Shown piece by piece: positions 53,122 through 64,000 of a DNA stretch of 64,000 nt. Under the pieces are notes generated by a model. The model searched no databases. It had not been told where the DNA came from and saw only the letters and a list, made by a program, of their open reading frames with translations. The translations under genes were made by a program, and so were the position numbers. Numbering within the stretch: the stretch's first letter is position 1; each line of letters starts with the position of its first letter. The stretch lies in assembly GCA_037074765.1 (NCBI GenBank), contig JBAMDO010000574.1:310001-374000 (forward strand), read 5' to 3'. The stretch comes from Mansonella perstans (taxonomy: Eukaryota; Nematoda; Chromadorea; Rhabditida; Onchocercidae).

Positions 53122-53448
53122 GTGAGATTAGTGAAAGCCATTAGTGTTAAATTACTATCTTTTGTATTACGACATTATCGATCAAATTGTACTTCTCTTT
53201 ACAACAATTTAAAATTACTAATCATATTGATTACTTAATTGTTTCACTTTTTCAATACATCTGAAAGAATCCTATTTGCAGTAATATATATACATATATA
53301 TTGGATGTCGATCGATCGTTTCGTATTTCATTTGCAGTGGCGTTTCAACAAGTAGTATAATTCTCGAAAGTATGATTATTTGTTCAGTTTATAGTTAAAC
53401 TTGTAAATTTTATTGCCATCTCGTTAACACAATGCTAATGGATTTCAG

Positions 53449-53471
53449 CTGCTAATGAAGCAATGAAAAAA
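53449..53471 (+). other. Candidate micro-exon of a bZIP-like gene
   Basis: TTTCAG/CT...AAAAAA/GTAACT borders a 23-nt stretch encoding (x)-A-N-E-A-M-K-K in the frame that continues open into the candidate exon at 54921. Joined, they give NEAMKKRSRERKKK, which resembles a bZIP basic region. Short and speculative. Confidence 0.22.
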
Positions 53472-53877
53472 GTAACTGAAAACATTAAATTAGAAGCAAT
53501 TAATGCGTCTCAAAATAATTAACAAAACTTAACATTTTTCAAATAGTTAAATTGTTTTTTAGAATTTAAACTGGACTAAGCTTTGATTTGCATCGTAGAA
53601 ATGATGAAAGCAAAAAGAATGAGAAACACATTTTTCAATCATTTTTTGGTCCAAAACAAATTGTTGTTGTTTGGCCATATAATTGATTGAAAGTGTCCTC
53701 TTGTTCAACTTGCTTTCAAAAAGTTTTTGATTGATATATTTACACGACATCCACGATACTGCAAATTGTGAACTGCAATGCTGGGAGCACAAACAATTCA
53801 AACAAAACAGGTCACAAATGTTTTTTTTTTTTCTTTTTGATGCAATTTTTCAACTTTTTTCCACATCTTCTGCGATC

Positions 53878-54092
53878 AAAAGTTCAATCGATGAAGAAAC
53901 TTAATCATTTTTCTGCACAGAGCAAATTGTTTTTTTTGTTGTTTGGCCATCTGATTGGTTGTTAGTGATCTCCAGGGACTACGACTTTCAACATTGTCCT
54001 TCTTATGCCTTTCATGGGATATTTCAACTTTTATTTCCATTTTCAATCACTCTAAGATAGAAATTGACAGTTTCTTCATCGATTGAACTTTT
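53878..54092. repeat. 24-bp perfect inverted repeat with 167-bp spacer
   Basis: Arms at 53878-53901 (AAAAGTTCAATCGATGAAGA...) and 54069-54092 are exact reverse complements. They do not extend further. Between them and upstream (about 53661-53694 versus 53929-53963) a GTTGTTTGGCCAT block is duplicated in direct orientation. It could be a miniature-transposon remnant or RNA stem; no target-site duplication was found. Confidence 0.6.
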
Positions 54093-54920
54093 CATAATTT
54101 GAAAGAAAAAAAATTGAAATCGTTCTACGCACTAATTCTATTTTCGTTTTGTTTATTCTCCACTTTTTCTTTTCCAATGAATATGCACGTTAAAACGACT
54201 AACTTATGTTGGTCTTTCTCAGGCATTTCATTCCGACCTCCTGGATTCATTCACTCATTTTAAAAAAATTTTGACAACTCCATCCAGGAAGTACGCCCTA
54301 GACTATCATGAATTTACATGAAAAGATGTTGAAAGAATGATGGAAGGGAGAGATGAAGCGGAAATTTGACAGTGTAATGAGGTTTTAATAGCTTTCAACT
54401 TTTTGTTGTTGATGAGCTAAGATACAAGTGATAATTAGTAATGAAGATTTGTGATTCAATTTTTACTAGCACATGATTCAGGGCAATTCATAATTCAATT
54501 ATTACATTCCACGACCAGTGACAGAAAACTGACGAAGAAGAGCCACAGGCAAAAATAAATTAGATATATTTAGCATACCAAGAAGAAACATTTGTTTGAA
54601 AATAAAACTATTAATGAATGATACAACTTTCCTGATTCAAATCAAATTAAATTAAAGGGACTGACGAGCTTTTTCCAGTTTAATGTGACGAATGAAGCTC
54701 AATGGAAACTTCTGTGGCATGAAATAATTCAATTTTCAAGAATCTTAATTTGCATTATTTTTTGCTATTACTTTTGTTCTTCTTTCTGCTGAAAAAGTCT
54801 TTCTTTCATCGGCAGGCATAAAAGAGTGATAAAATTAGCAGCAAATTAAAAGAAGAAATTGCAGGCCGCAAGGATTTTGTTCTTAACAATCTGTGAGCAT
54901 TGAATTTTTGCATTTTTTAG

Positions 54921-54982
54921 AGGAGCAGGGAAAGGAAGAAGAAGTTGTCTGACTTAGAACTTCGAATTCAGAAAGCAGCGAG
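54921..54982 (+). other. Candidate exon encoding a basic helix
   Basis: TTTTTTAG/AGGAGC...GCGAG/GTAACT delimits 62 nt open in a single frame: RSRERKKKLSDLELRIQKAA. The basic stretch followed by a Leu-containing helix suggests a bZIP-like or coiled-coil exon. Neighbouring exons beyond the 53449 candidate were not found, and a proper leucine heptad is not evident. The GC-richer codons stand out from the flanks. Confidence 0.3.
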
Positions 54983-56580
54983 GTAACTTTTTTATAATTT
55001 TTAATGGAAAAATTCAACCAAAAATTTCAAGGCTTCATTTGATCAGCAAATTTACATTCTGAATGAGAATATTTATCTAAACATGTAAAGAAGTTTGTGA
55101 CACGTTAAATTTTCCTAGGATTGAAAATTCCGTTTAGAAATGAAACAGTAATCTCTTCTGAATAATAATTAAAGTTAAAATAGAAGGCATATGAAAAGAA
55201 ATATGAAGAAGTAAATACTCATAAAAGTTTATGAGGGGAAGAAGCAATTACGATAGTTTTTGAATTAATGTGATCTTTGCCATATCTCATTAACAGTGCT
55301 GCAGTTGAGTACTGACAAGTTTGTTTTTTCTGATTTGAAATAAAATAGCAAAGAAAGGTGAAACTGGAAATCGAAGGCTAGAAATGAACATCAGCTGAGC
55401 TCTAATTGATTCAGGTAGTCGTGATTCTTGGGGTCTTGTTGATTTCCAAACTTGTTGTCAGCAACAGAATATGTTACCAAAGCGGAATGTCATAATTATG
55501 ATTGTGTCAACTGATTGGGATAATTTTAACATTTCGTTTTTTATTTTTAGATCAGAAATTTCCTATTTTCGTTTATATTTCTCATATTTGTAGTGACCGC
55601 AAAAAGAAATTAATTCTTTCTTCAGCTTTTATGATTTTCTTTTAACTTTTCTGCCAAACAATGTTAGTTGAACTTGTGAATTTCTGTTTTTCTTTTCAAA
55701 GAAGTATCACATTTTGCATAATAATCTACAGCAGTTTGAAAGTTCACCAAAGAGACGCTTTGTATTTGTAATAATAAAATTGGAATGATTTTATTTTTCA
55801 TTTCTATTCTTGAATCGTTTCATTAATAATAACAATAACGAATCATTAATGGGACTAAGCTGTGCATTACTTTTCTGATTTGAACTGAATTAATTAATTT
55901 AAATTATCATGTATTTTTCAACTCGATTTACTTTGTCATGATACTTTTTCATCAACTAAGAAATCAGTTCAGTGATCAGAAAAATAAATAATCGAGTTTG
56001 CCGTTTTTGCTCAAAATAACATCCTTGTAAAAAATTTTCGACTTGATATGCTTTAAATGTTATTGAAAAGTCTAATAACATTGAAATAAGTGATTAACAA
56101 TGAACAGAAAGTTAATGAACTTAAAGTTAGACAGTTCTATGAATGGCCTCAAACAATTATTCAAATTTCACGGACAGATACTCATTGTTCTTTATAGTGC
56201 ATTTTACAGAGAAGATGAAGCAAAGTTTCTCGAAAGAATGGCACATCTTGATTTGTAAGTTATGCTATTCTTGTTATATTTGTTACTTATTCATTCTGTT
56301 ACTGAATCATTTTGATCTTTTACCGTATTATAAGAACCTATACAAACATTGATATTAAATTAACTTCGTTATTCATATGAATGCAGAATTCAGCTATTCA
56401 TATGAATGCAGAATTTGTACTTCTTATGATGCCTTTTTGTGGACGGTCTATCAAGATGAAAACACATCGTCTAATCGAAAACCTTACATATCATTGTCAT
56501 CTAGTATGAAACAGGTAGAACAATACAGCATGAGTTAATTAATTTTCAATTCTATAAATAAATCAACCTACTAAATCTTG
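54983..56580. other. Interval without supported gene
   Basis: AT-rich. It contains a direct repeat (ATTCATATGAATGCAGAATT at 56371-56390 and 56396-56415) whose first ten bases form the palindrome ATTCATATGAAT. No exon could be supported. Confidence 0.55.
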
Positions 56581-56670
56581 TCATTGCTTTTAGTTCATTT
56601 CATTCAATCTTCTCGTGAACTATGTTCACCTCTGTGCAGTTCTGTCTTGTTTTTCGCTTATGTCAAGACA

Positions 56671-57246
56671 ATGACTGAAGTAAGGGATTTCAGAGAAGAT
56701 GACTGGGCTGAAATAATCGAAGAGACCAAACGTATTAAACAAAGACGACATCACTCCGTTCAGGAGTCGACATCTGTTTGCCGCCATTCATCCACTGATG
56801 ATTCCGATAATCCACGTGTAAAGCTTTCATTTAATAATCCCGAATTTATTCATTTCATTATTTTGCTCAATTCTAATCACTAAGTATGAATGTTGGATGA
56901 CATTCAGATAGATCAAAATTAAGACAATATAAATAGAATTATGCTTTTGCTACTTCTCATCGTACACTACTTCTGAATTATTTCAATTAATATCTCAAAC
57001 TCATCTCTATTTTCTGTTTATATCTTTTAGTCTCAAAGGCCATCGGTTACTTTCACGAAGGTTATGAAACCTGAGAGAAGCAATTTGGATTCTGCGAATA
57101 CTGATTCTGCGAATGCTGATTCTGCGAATACTGATGTTAGAGAAAAGAAATTTACGAAATTGTGTGGTTTATTAACATCATTTGCGGGAAACAGTCGCCA
57201 ATCACCGAAAAAGCGAACAAAAAGACGGATGTCTACATTTATTTAA
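56671..57246 (+). CDS. Small basic protein of unknown function, two exons
   Basis: Exons 56671-56817 and 57031-57246, phase 0, GTAAAG donor and TTTTAG acceptor; 120 residues. The N-terminus is acidic and Trp-containing (MTEVRDFREDDWAEIIEETK), followed by basic RIKQRRHHS and a Ser-rich linker. Exon 2 has RPSVTFTKVMKP, then three near-perfect DSAN(T/A) pentamers (codons GAT TCT GCG AAT ACT), then KKFTKLCGLLTSF and a basic, NLS-like end KKRTKRRMSTFI. I recognise no family. Upstream TTTTAG (56593) and GTGCAG (56640) could receive a spliced leader. The charge pattern suggests a nuclear or scaffold role, which is inference only. Confidence 0.65.
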
Positions 57247-58535
57247 TTGTCCATTATTGCCCACTACAGTGATACAGGAATAATGAATATTTCCCCAAAA
57301 ATGTCCCAGTGAATGACTAAATTTTCATTGATTCCTATTCAGAAGATGGAAGATGATTAAAAAGTAAATGTAAATATTGTTTGTATTATTAATGATCACT
57401 TAATTTCAAGATGAAAGGGTAGATAGATCATATGTCCAAAAGACTTTTTTTGGGAGCAAAATTTTGAGAATGAATGATGGAAAAGCCATTTTCGCTTAAA
57501 ATTTTGGTCAGAACTTAAGCAGTTCCAGGTTATCGCAACCTTTTTACAGTTGTTATTATCAGTAAGAAGTTCACAAAAAAGATATATGGTTTGTTGCAGA
57601 TCAAAAGAATTTCACACATGTTATTTATATGAGGTTTGATTTTTGGAAGGAATTTGAGAGTTTTTTTGGAAGGAATTTTAAGATTCATTGAACAATGGCT
57701 CTTCCAGGATCTTACTCCGAAAGGAATAGGTGATAGAATGGAGTTAGATCTGCAATATAGATCGTCAAGTCAAGTGAATGTTTTTTGCCAGTCGTTCGAG
57801 TTTACCAGTAAAAATTCTTGTTTAGCTTAGAACCTACCTAATACGCTCAATAATTAAACCAATGTTATTACTTTACCGGTGATAATTAATGGCAAGATAC
57901 AGTATTAGGCAAGTTCAAATTCGGATTTACTGGGTTAATAAAATTTGATATTGTTGATTGAAAATGTTCGTTGATTTTACAAAGCTTTTTTTCTTTGGTT
58001 ATAATCTATACCAATATTTTCTTCGAGCAATTTTGAGTAAATATAATGTTTATTATAAAAAGTTTTCTTTTCTTTCATTAAAATAGAAAAGTACACAATC
58101 ACAAAAAATGTTAAGCTCCTCATTAAATTTAGGAAATTAATTTGAAGACTCAAGACTTTAAAAAAATGAGTTCTTCCAGTAAAGAGTTCATGTGTTTATA
58201 TCTTTATCTTTAAAATATCTTTAAATAAAAAAAAAAAAAAGAAAAATATCTTTAAATTTAAAAACCGTGATAAGAATTTGAGAATCACAATTCAACATAT
58301 TTGAAAATTTAATAACATTTACTATTGCGGACCGTTTTTACCCCAAATATACAGCAAACCCACACTTCAATTTTCAAGAGCAGCTCAACTTTCATATAAT
58401 TAAGAGAATAAGGATACTCTGAGTTTTTGCAATAAAGTTTTTTGTTTCCGAAGGAAAAACATGCACAGTGTTTGAATTCTGACTTTAAATTTTATTCATT
58501 TTTTTAAAAAAGTGCGTTACTGATTTGAATCTTTT
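57247..58535. other. Interval, nothing supported
   Basis: AT-rich, presumably including the 3' UTR of the preceding gene. The open stretch at 57636-57830 starts at a TTG and has no splice or composition support. Confidence 0.5.
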
Positions 58536-58801
58536 TGATAATATGTATTTATATCTTTTAAAACATGGTCACATAAAAAGAAATTTTACTTCAGTCTAAA
58601 AACACAGAAATCCTTAACTGCAAAAACAGAAATTCCACATAAAATATCTCTTTTACCAAAATTTGCACGAGAAGTTGAGGGATCGGAATTTATCCACGTT
58701 TTCCGGAAAGAATCTGTCTCAAACCTGAACACGCTTAACAAGACTTCACAATTTTGTTGGTTTTCTGAATTTCAAAACGGAATGAGGAAGTATACCTTTT
58801 A
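58536..58801 (+). other. Coding-like open stretch without start codon
   Basis: One frame is open for about 88 codons to TAA at 58799-58801. Its second half reads PKFAREVEGSEFIHVFRKES then VSNLNTLNKTSQFCWFSEFQ. This part is GC-richer and looks like protein; the first half is AT-driven. No ATG heads it and no exon partner was found. Possibly a decayed gene piece or chance. Confidence 0.22.
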
Positions 58802-59302
58802 AAAATTTTGTGATGACTCTGAGAAACCGTTTGACGGAATTAATAATTCAGAGTTATTCAGACTTGATAAATAAAGTACTCTTAAAAGTATGTTCTAAAA
58901 AATATAATGCAAATATTTGGATTTCATGACTTGGAAATCAAAACCTAAACAGGAAATATTCAACAAGCAACGATCTATAATTTCAATCTAAATATAGATT
59001 CCGAATATCAAGAATTCCGACTCAAAAAAGCGAGAATTTAATTCCGATCTAAAAGCACAACTACAAAACATATCCTTTAATAAAAAATGTTTCATTGTGG
59101 AAGTTCTGTTCATGATAAATCAATCTTAAATTAAATTTATTTCTGGAATTCCGTTCACTATTCTTCTTGGTAGAGGACAAACTCTTTTATATAATTGAGC
59201 ATAACACAAATTGTCCAATTATTTCAACAAATCAATATAATAAAAATTTATTATTCGAGAATTAACCAAACACTGCAAATATTGAAAACAAACGGTAAAG
59301 CA

Positions 59303-59512
59303 ATGGTTAGAACGAAAAGAAATGAATTACTAGACGTCCGAAAATCAAAACGAAGCTCTAGCGAATACGCAACTGTTCATTCAAGATTTAGAAGTCTCGA
59401 TGTACTGAGAAAGATAATGCGAACAGCTACCGATGCAATTTCATATAATCCAAAAAGCGATTGTAATCAACTGACATCTGTACAATACAGATCAGAATTT
59501 TTGAATCGATGA
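59303..59512 (+). CDS. Candidate 69-residue basic ORF
   Basis: ATG 59303 to TGA 59510-59512. Reads MVRTKRNELLDVRKSKRSSS, then EYATVHSRFRSLDVLRKIMR and a polar end YRSEFLNR. Codon use (CGT, CGA, GAC, TAC) is less AT-biased than the flanks and the frame is also open upstream. There is no clear acceptor before the ATG. It lies 416 bp beyond the end of the phosphorylase kinase gene, on the opposite strand. Unrecognised; could be a short gene or a remnant. Confidence 0.35.
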   Translation: MVRTKRNELLDVRKSKRSSSEYATVHSRFRSLDVLRKIMRTATDAISYNPKSDCNQLTSVQYRSEFLNR

Positions 59513-59927
59513 GATCAAAAAGCAGTTTATAGCAACAGAACGGAAGCAAAAGGTAATTATTATTTTACAAAAAGTTTTTTAACGAAGATAAATTCAAATG
59601 AAAACAGATTTGTGTGACGAAATCATGTTTTAATCCTTGAAAATACTTAAATTGTACATTATAAAACACTATGTATAACATCTCTCAGATCTTATTTGTA
59701 TGCTCACTTTTCCAGGATTGCACTCTAAAATGAACTGAGTACTTTCGATAGAAGAATCATTAAGATTCAAATTAATTGGCCTCAATTTCCTTTTCGATTC
59801 ATTGGATTATATGAACAGAATCACCAAAATGAAACCAAGCATAATAAGTCACAGAAGATAAATAAAGTAAAATGAAAACACTCATTTAATTCATGACTAC
59901 AAGCAAACAGAACCATTAAGGTTCAAA

Positions 59928-62900
59928 CTAAAAGGCCTCAACTTCCACTCTTCTGTATTTCGGCTTAGGTTTATTTGCGAACAACATGTCGCGTGAATAA
60001 TAAAAACCACGATTGACCCAATGTCCGTAGACTTCAAACACAGCAGCCTCAGACTCACGTCGAATCTAAATTCATTTTTGAGTAAGCGGAAGTGCAATTC
60101 ACTATTCCAAGAGATATTTGATTCCGAAATTAAAATAATTTAAGGAATAGTATTTTGTGTCCTTCTCTTATAGGAAAGTTTATAACTAATATATTGCTCC
60201 AACAGTGCAGATCAGTTTTTTAAAATGACATCAAAACTTACATCACGATCACGAAATGGACGTTCCCTCAGCGCAACACGATCAATCAATAATTTCAATA
60301 CCTTGATATTCGTTAAACGTACAAAAAAACGGGCCATTGTAGTACCGTATTTCCAAAGCTTTCTGTAATCCCGTTTTTCAACAGTACTTTTCTGAAAAAT
60401 GATAATCCCTAAATACATTTTTAAATTAAATATACCAAAGAATACGTACACTGATTATATGTTTCTGCTTTTAATATCCCAAATTATTATAGCTCTCTAT
60501 GAATTGACTACCATAACAAACACTGAAGAATCAAATGTCCGCAAACAACATTCTAGAATTTATTACAACTAATATATAAAATAAATTGGAGTTTTTTTTC
60601 AGTCGTAAAGTTATGGCATATTTACCGATTCAGTCATTTGTAATGAAGAGATAATGAAGACTGTTACAAACCTTTAGAGTTATAACAGCAGTTTTCATCC
60701 ATGGGTGATGCAAACATTGAGCCGCCGTTAGACGATGTTGGACTTCAACGACTAACAAATGGCTGATCTAAAAAGTATTAGTTTTTCTTTTACAAGGTGA
60801 TCACAAGAATTATGGCTGTTGTAGTTGAAATCGTAACGTTTCAAAAATTCTAACATTTCAGGAAGTTAAAAAACTCTAACAAAACACAAGAATCTGAAAT
60901 TCTTCTTAAAATTCCATCATTTATATTCATCCAATAATAGAAACAAAACTAACCAAATCTTTAGCATCAGAAGTGATTTGAGACCACTGATCAGCCCGAA
61001 ATTCATATTTTGCTTCCTGTATCATACGGAGCATCATTAGCTGTCGTCGATGGTAGAAAGGTGCGCAACCAGCAAGTCTAAAATAGTAAAAACTATTAAT
61101 TAAGTTGTAATTTAATTTATCCGTACTCCATTTCCCCTAAGACTATTTATGTCTTAATAAACTGACCAGTATTATTGCCGATGTTATGAAAATTGCAGCT
61201 CATTTTCTTAGTAGCATCTTATCTGAACAATGTTTATGATTCTTCATCTTACTTTAACAAAATATTGGATTGTGGAGTAAGTATAAAATTAAAAATAGCA
61301 CAAGAACTTACAAAGTATATAAAATGACACCTAGCGCCCAGTTATCCACTTCAACACCGTATCCCTCCGCATCTTGATACATCTGACATTTCAGCATTTC
61401 AGGCGCTAAATAACCAGGCGTTCCCAATAATTCTGAAAACTTACATTTGTAAAGCTTGCACCTGATTTTTGCAAATTTCTGCAGAAATTTTCACCTGTTT
61501 CACGGCTCTTCGAACACTTGAACTTTTTTATTTAAAAAATAAAATGACTTTTTTTTCAAAAAATCAATGACGACAAAAATAACCTTTCAGTTTTTGTCCT
61601 GGCTGTAAATGAGTGGCAAAGCCAAAATCGCTAATCACAATTCTTTCGTCATCAATACAAAGAATATTTTCCAACTAAAACTTTATTAAACTTTATTAAA
61701 AAGTCTTTTTTTTTTCAAGAACCAACAATCAACACAAATCTCTCAACTTGTCAAGAACTTTCAAGAAGTATAAATAACCTTAATATCTCTGTGCACAATG
61801 TTCTTGTCATGCATATAAGCAACACCATCAAAAAGCTGTCGCATCAGGCGTCTTGCTTTTTTCTCACTTACTGTCACTGACTTATTAAGAACATCGAATA
61901 ATTCACCCTTTGGGGCCCTGAAAAAAATAATAAATGGATTGTTACAGAGTCATAAAACCAAGTAAAGAAAAATATTAAAATGATATTTCACTGAAAAAAA
62001 AATCTTCGAAATAACTTTGCATCAATAAATGCCTTCCTGACCGAGAAGAAAAATATTTCATTATGATGAAAATGAGATGAGTCTAAGAACAGTTACATGA
62101 ATTTAAACAAAGAGTAAACACACAATGTTACAATACACTGACTTGCAAGCTTCATGGAGGGAATCACTTATTGCAAAGCTAAAAAGATTTCAATGAAATC
62201 ATGATGCGCGTCCACGAACTGAATGATTTTTTTCTCGAGTCGAGGCACTCTTGCGGACATACATAACAGTGCTAACTTCCAAAAAAAAAATAATTTAACT
62301 TCACTTCGAGGTAAATTTGACCTTTCTCTATCTCTTTCAAATGAAAATGGACATACATTTCAAAAACAACGAAGAGGAATGCCGGCGCTTCGTAGAAGCC
62401 ATGTACATTAACTGAAGGTGGCAATCAGAATAAAATTAATGATGAAGAACTGAATTTGTATTACATAAATTAATAATTGCAACACCTTTAAATTCATCAA
62501 AAATTTATCGCTTTCTGAAAAGCGAATATGTAACGTTGAATATAAAATGTAAAAATATAATGAAGTTAAATATCACGTAGCAAAATGCAATGAACTAGAA
62601 GTTCAAGACCAGAAACGATTCAGTTTCATCTACTCCGTGGTATTCTATTTTAAAAAGAATTAAAGTAACAGAACTATAAAAAACTCACTAATTGAAGGAT
62701 GTCCTGAAAGTTGCCGTAATAAATTCATTTCGCTAATTGTTTCATTATATAATCGACGAGCTTCCGTTTCTGATTGCCGTTCCGTGCTGATATCAACAAT
62801 TTTTACTGCAAATTCCAAACCTGTTCCTTTCTGAACACAAAGTCGAACAGTTGATGCCAGTCCATGTCCCAGCACCTTTAAAGATTCCTCTGTCAAATAA

Positions 62901-63464
62901 AATTACAAAATATCAAGTTCAAGTCTATACTGGATTAAATGGATTAAATGTAACAAGTCTAATGGATTTAAATGGAACAAGTCTAATGGTTGCCATTAAT
63001 ATTATTTATATATATATATATACAAAAAATAAGCACACGCTATCACCACGAGACATCAAAGTATTTTAACAGTACTGCATACAAAGCAACTCACGACCTA
63101 CAGTGATAAGTTCCCAATCATACTAATCTCTTCCGTTCTATCAGCGTTAAAATTAAAAAAGAAAAAACAACATACATTTTTTACTTCGAAAGCTTTGTAG
63201 AATTCAGATGTTGAAGTTTCGAGTGCTTCAGACAAATCCGTTTCATCTGCAAAAACATAAATCTATTCTAGCAGCTTTTTATGATTCCCTTAATGAGATC
63301 CTAATGAGGAGTTTTTTAGAAATGATGAAGACTTCAAGTAGCTTCTATTTTTATTCCAAATTAGGGAGTATTTCACGTGAAACGAAAAAAAAAAAGTACT
63401 CTCAGGAAAAGGAAACAGTACCTCCAGTGTCCAGTTCATCATCCAAATCGGGATATACGCTCAT
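59928..63464 (-). CDS. Phosphorylase kinase gamma (catalytic) subunit
   Basis: Ser/Thr kinase that phosphorylates glycogen phosphorylase in the cytosol as the catalytic subunit of the phosphorylase kinase complex. Exons in transcript order: 63464-63422, 63246-63176, 62887-62689, 62411-62357, 61917-61779, 61674-61584, 61432-61312, 61077-60954, 60767-60672, 60391-60242, 60065-59928. All phases agree; 408 residues (human PHKG2 406). Visible motifs: Gly loop LGHGLAST (about 44-51), FAVK with catalytic Lys67, HRDIKLEN (165-172), DFG 185-187, GTPGYLAPE (203-211), AGCAPFYHRRQLMMLRMIQE, QHRLTAAQCLHHPWM, and C-terminal VYGHWVNRG, where the family has its calmodulin-binding region. Glu200 sits where other kinases are phosphorylated in the activation loop, matching the constitutively active gamma subunit. 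Start chosen at MSVYPDLDDELDTG after a TTTCAG acceptor. Confidence 0.94.
62932..62987. repeat. Short tandem repeat in kinase intron
   Basis: GGATTAAATGTAACAAGTCT at 62941-62963 is repeated with small changes at 62964-62987, preceded by a partial unit at 62932-62940. It lies in the intron between the second and third coding exons of the kinase gene. Confidence 0.7.
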
Positions 63465-63513
63465 CACTACTCTCCAGTGTTTCCTTCACTTTCACATACA
63501 AGTAATCACTGGA

Positions 63514-63524
63514 CTGAAATAAAA
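63514..63524 (-). other. Probable trans-splice acceptor of the phosphorylase kinase gene
   Basis: On the minus strand TTTTTATTTCAG ends at 63514, 49 bases before the ATG at 63464, with no coding exon upstream in the window. The pattern suits spliced-leader addition, though a non-coding exon further upstream is not excluded. Confidence 0.45.
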
Positions 63525-64000
63525 ACCAATTTATTTTGGTACCGACGCGAAAGAGTACCATCATACTTATTTCCATATTACTGCAAAAGTAACAAGAATA
63601 TGCAGCGAAGTTTTCAGTCGCCGTACCTTTTCTATAAAGGAATTTAAAATTACATATTTGAGATGAAACCTAAGATTTAAACAGAAGTAATTCAAATCTG
63701 AATTCTATCATTTCGTTTACATATGAGTCGCCCAATTGTTAAACTAATTCACTGAAGAAATACGATATCTTTAGTTCGCAGAACCTGGACTACTATCGCA
63801 TTGAAATATTTGATGAAATAGGAGAAAGTATGCAAAACTGGTTCACCAGTATTATAATAGGTCAAACATAATGCATTTATGTAAGAAACTGAATTCAATA
63901 AGAGATGATTTCATTTATTTTTTAAAAGAAATTAAATAAAAGTACGATATATATTCTCCTAAAACCTTGGTTAATAGTTTCAGTTCAAATTTAAGTACCA
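63525..64000. other. Upstream flank of the kinase gene
   Basis: AT-rich sequence with no ORF or recognisable element; it presumably includes the kinase promoter. Confidence 0.5.

Noticed and set aside
53559..53801. 80-codon minus-strand ORF
   Set aside because: Lies in a locally duplicated repeat region; no homology or splice context.
57636..57830. 64-codon plus-strand open frame
   Set aside because: Starts at TTG, contains a local GGAAGGAATTT duplication, no further support.
62223..62411. 62-codon plus-strand ORF
   Set aside because: Antisense to the short kinase exon 62411-62357, which fits the kinase frame on both sides.

Overview
The window reads as nuclear DNA of a nematode, most likely a filarial or other spirurid worm. 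It is AT-rich throughout. Protein-coding genes are split into many small exons by introns of about 60 bp to 3.5 kb. TTTCAG-type acceptors sit just upstream of several start codons, as expected for spliced-leader trans-splicing. The recognisable proteins are typical animal proteins, and the TIR-1/SARM1 homologue is very close to the nematode form. No bacterial operons, CRISPR array, intact transposon or viral gene was seen. The species assignment is inference; the exon structures come from reading splice sites, phases and protein continuity.

Layout. 112-1225 (+): last exons of an SR-protein kinase (SRPK). 4540-10399 (+): an 18-exon gene of unknown function with two N-terminal zinc-finger-like motifs and an RSRSRS tail. 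About 15.3-35.4 kb (+): tir-1, the nematode SARM1 orthologue (ARM repeats, two SAM domains, TIR NADase domain), with about 20 exons and large introns. One intron holds an antisense single-exon gene for a predicted secreted protein (16609-17007) and a decayed coding remnant (about 17.9-18.75 kb). 37138-47035 (+): a complete 26-exon type II DNA topoisomerase of about 1206 residues. Its first exon looks like a mitochondrial presequence, and it lacks the usual long C-terminal domain. 47339-50145 (-): proteasome lid subunit Rpn6/PSMD11, convergent with the topoisomerase, with an apparent one-base frameshift in its first exon. 50.4-56.5 kb: gene-poor, with a 33-bp minisatellite and a few candidate small ORFs or orphan exons. 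56671-57246 (+): a two-exon gene for a small basic protein of unknown function. 59928-63464 (-): a complete phosphorylase kinase gamma catalytic subunit.

The genes do not form one pathway. They are housekeeping or signalling genes: splicing-factor kinase, axon-degeneration/innate-immunity NADase, DNA topology, proteasome and glycogen breakdown. The gaps between same-strand neighbours are kilobases long, so no nematode-type operon is evident. The points most worth following are the presequence-bearing, tail-less topoisomerase II, the antisense secreted protein inside tir-1, the decayed coding block in the same intron, the GC-AG intron of tir-1, and the Rpn6 frameshift.
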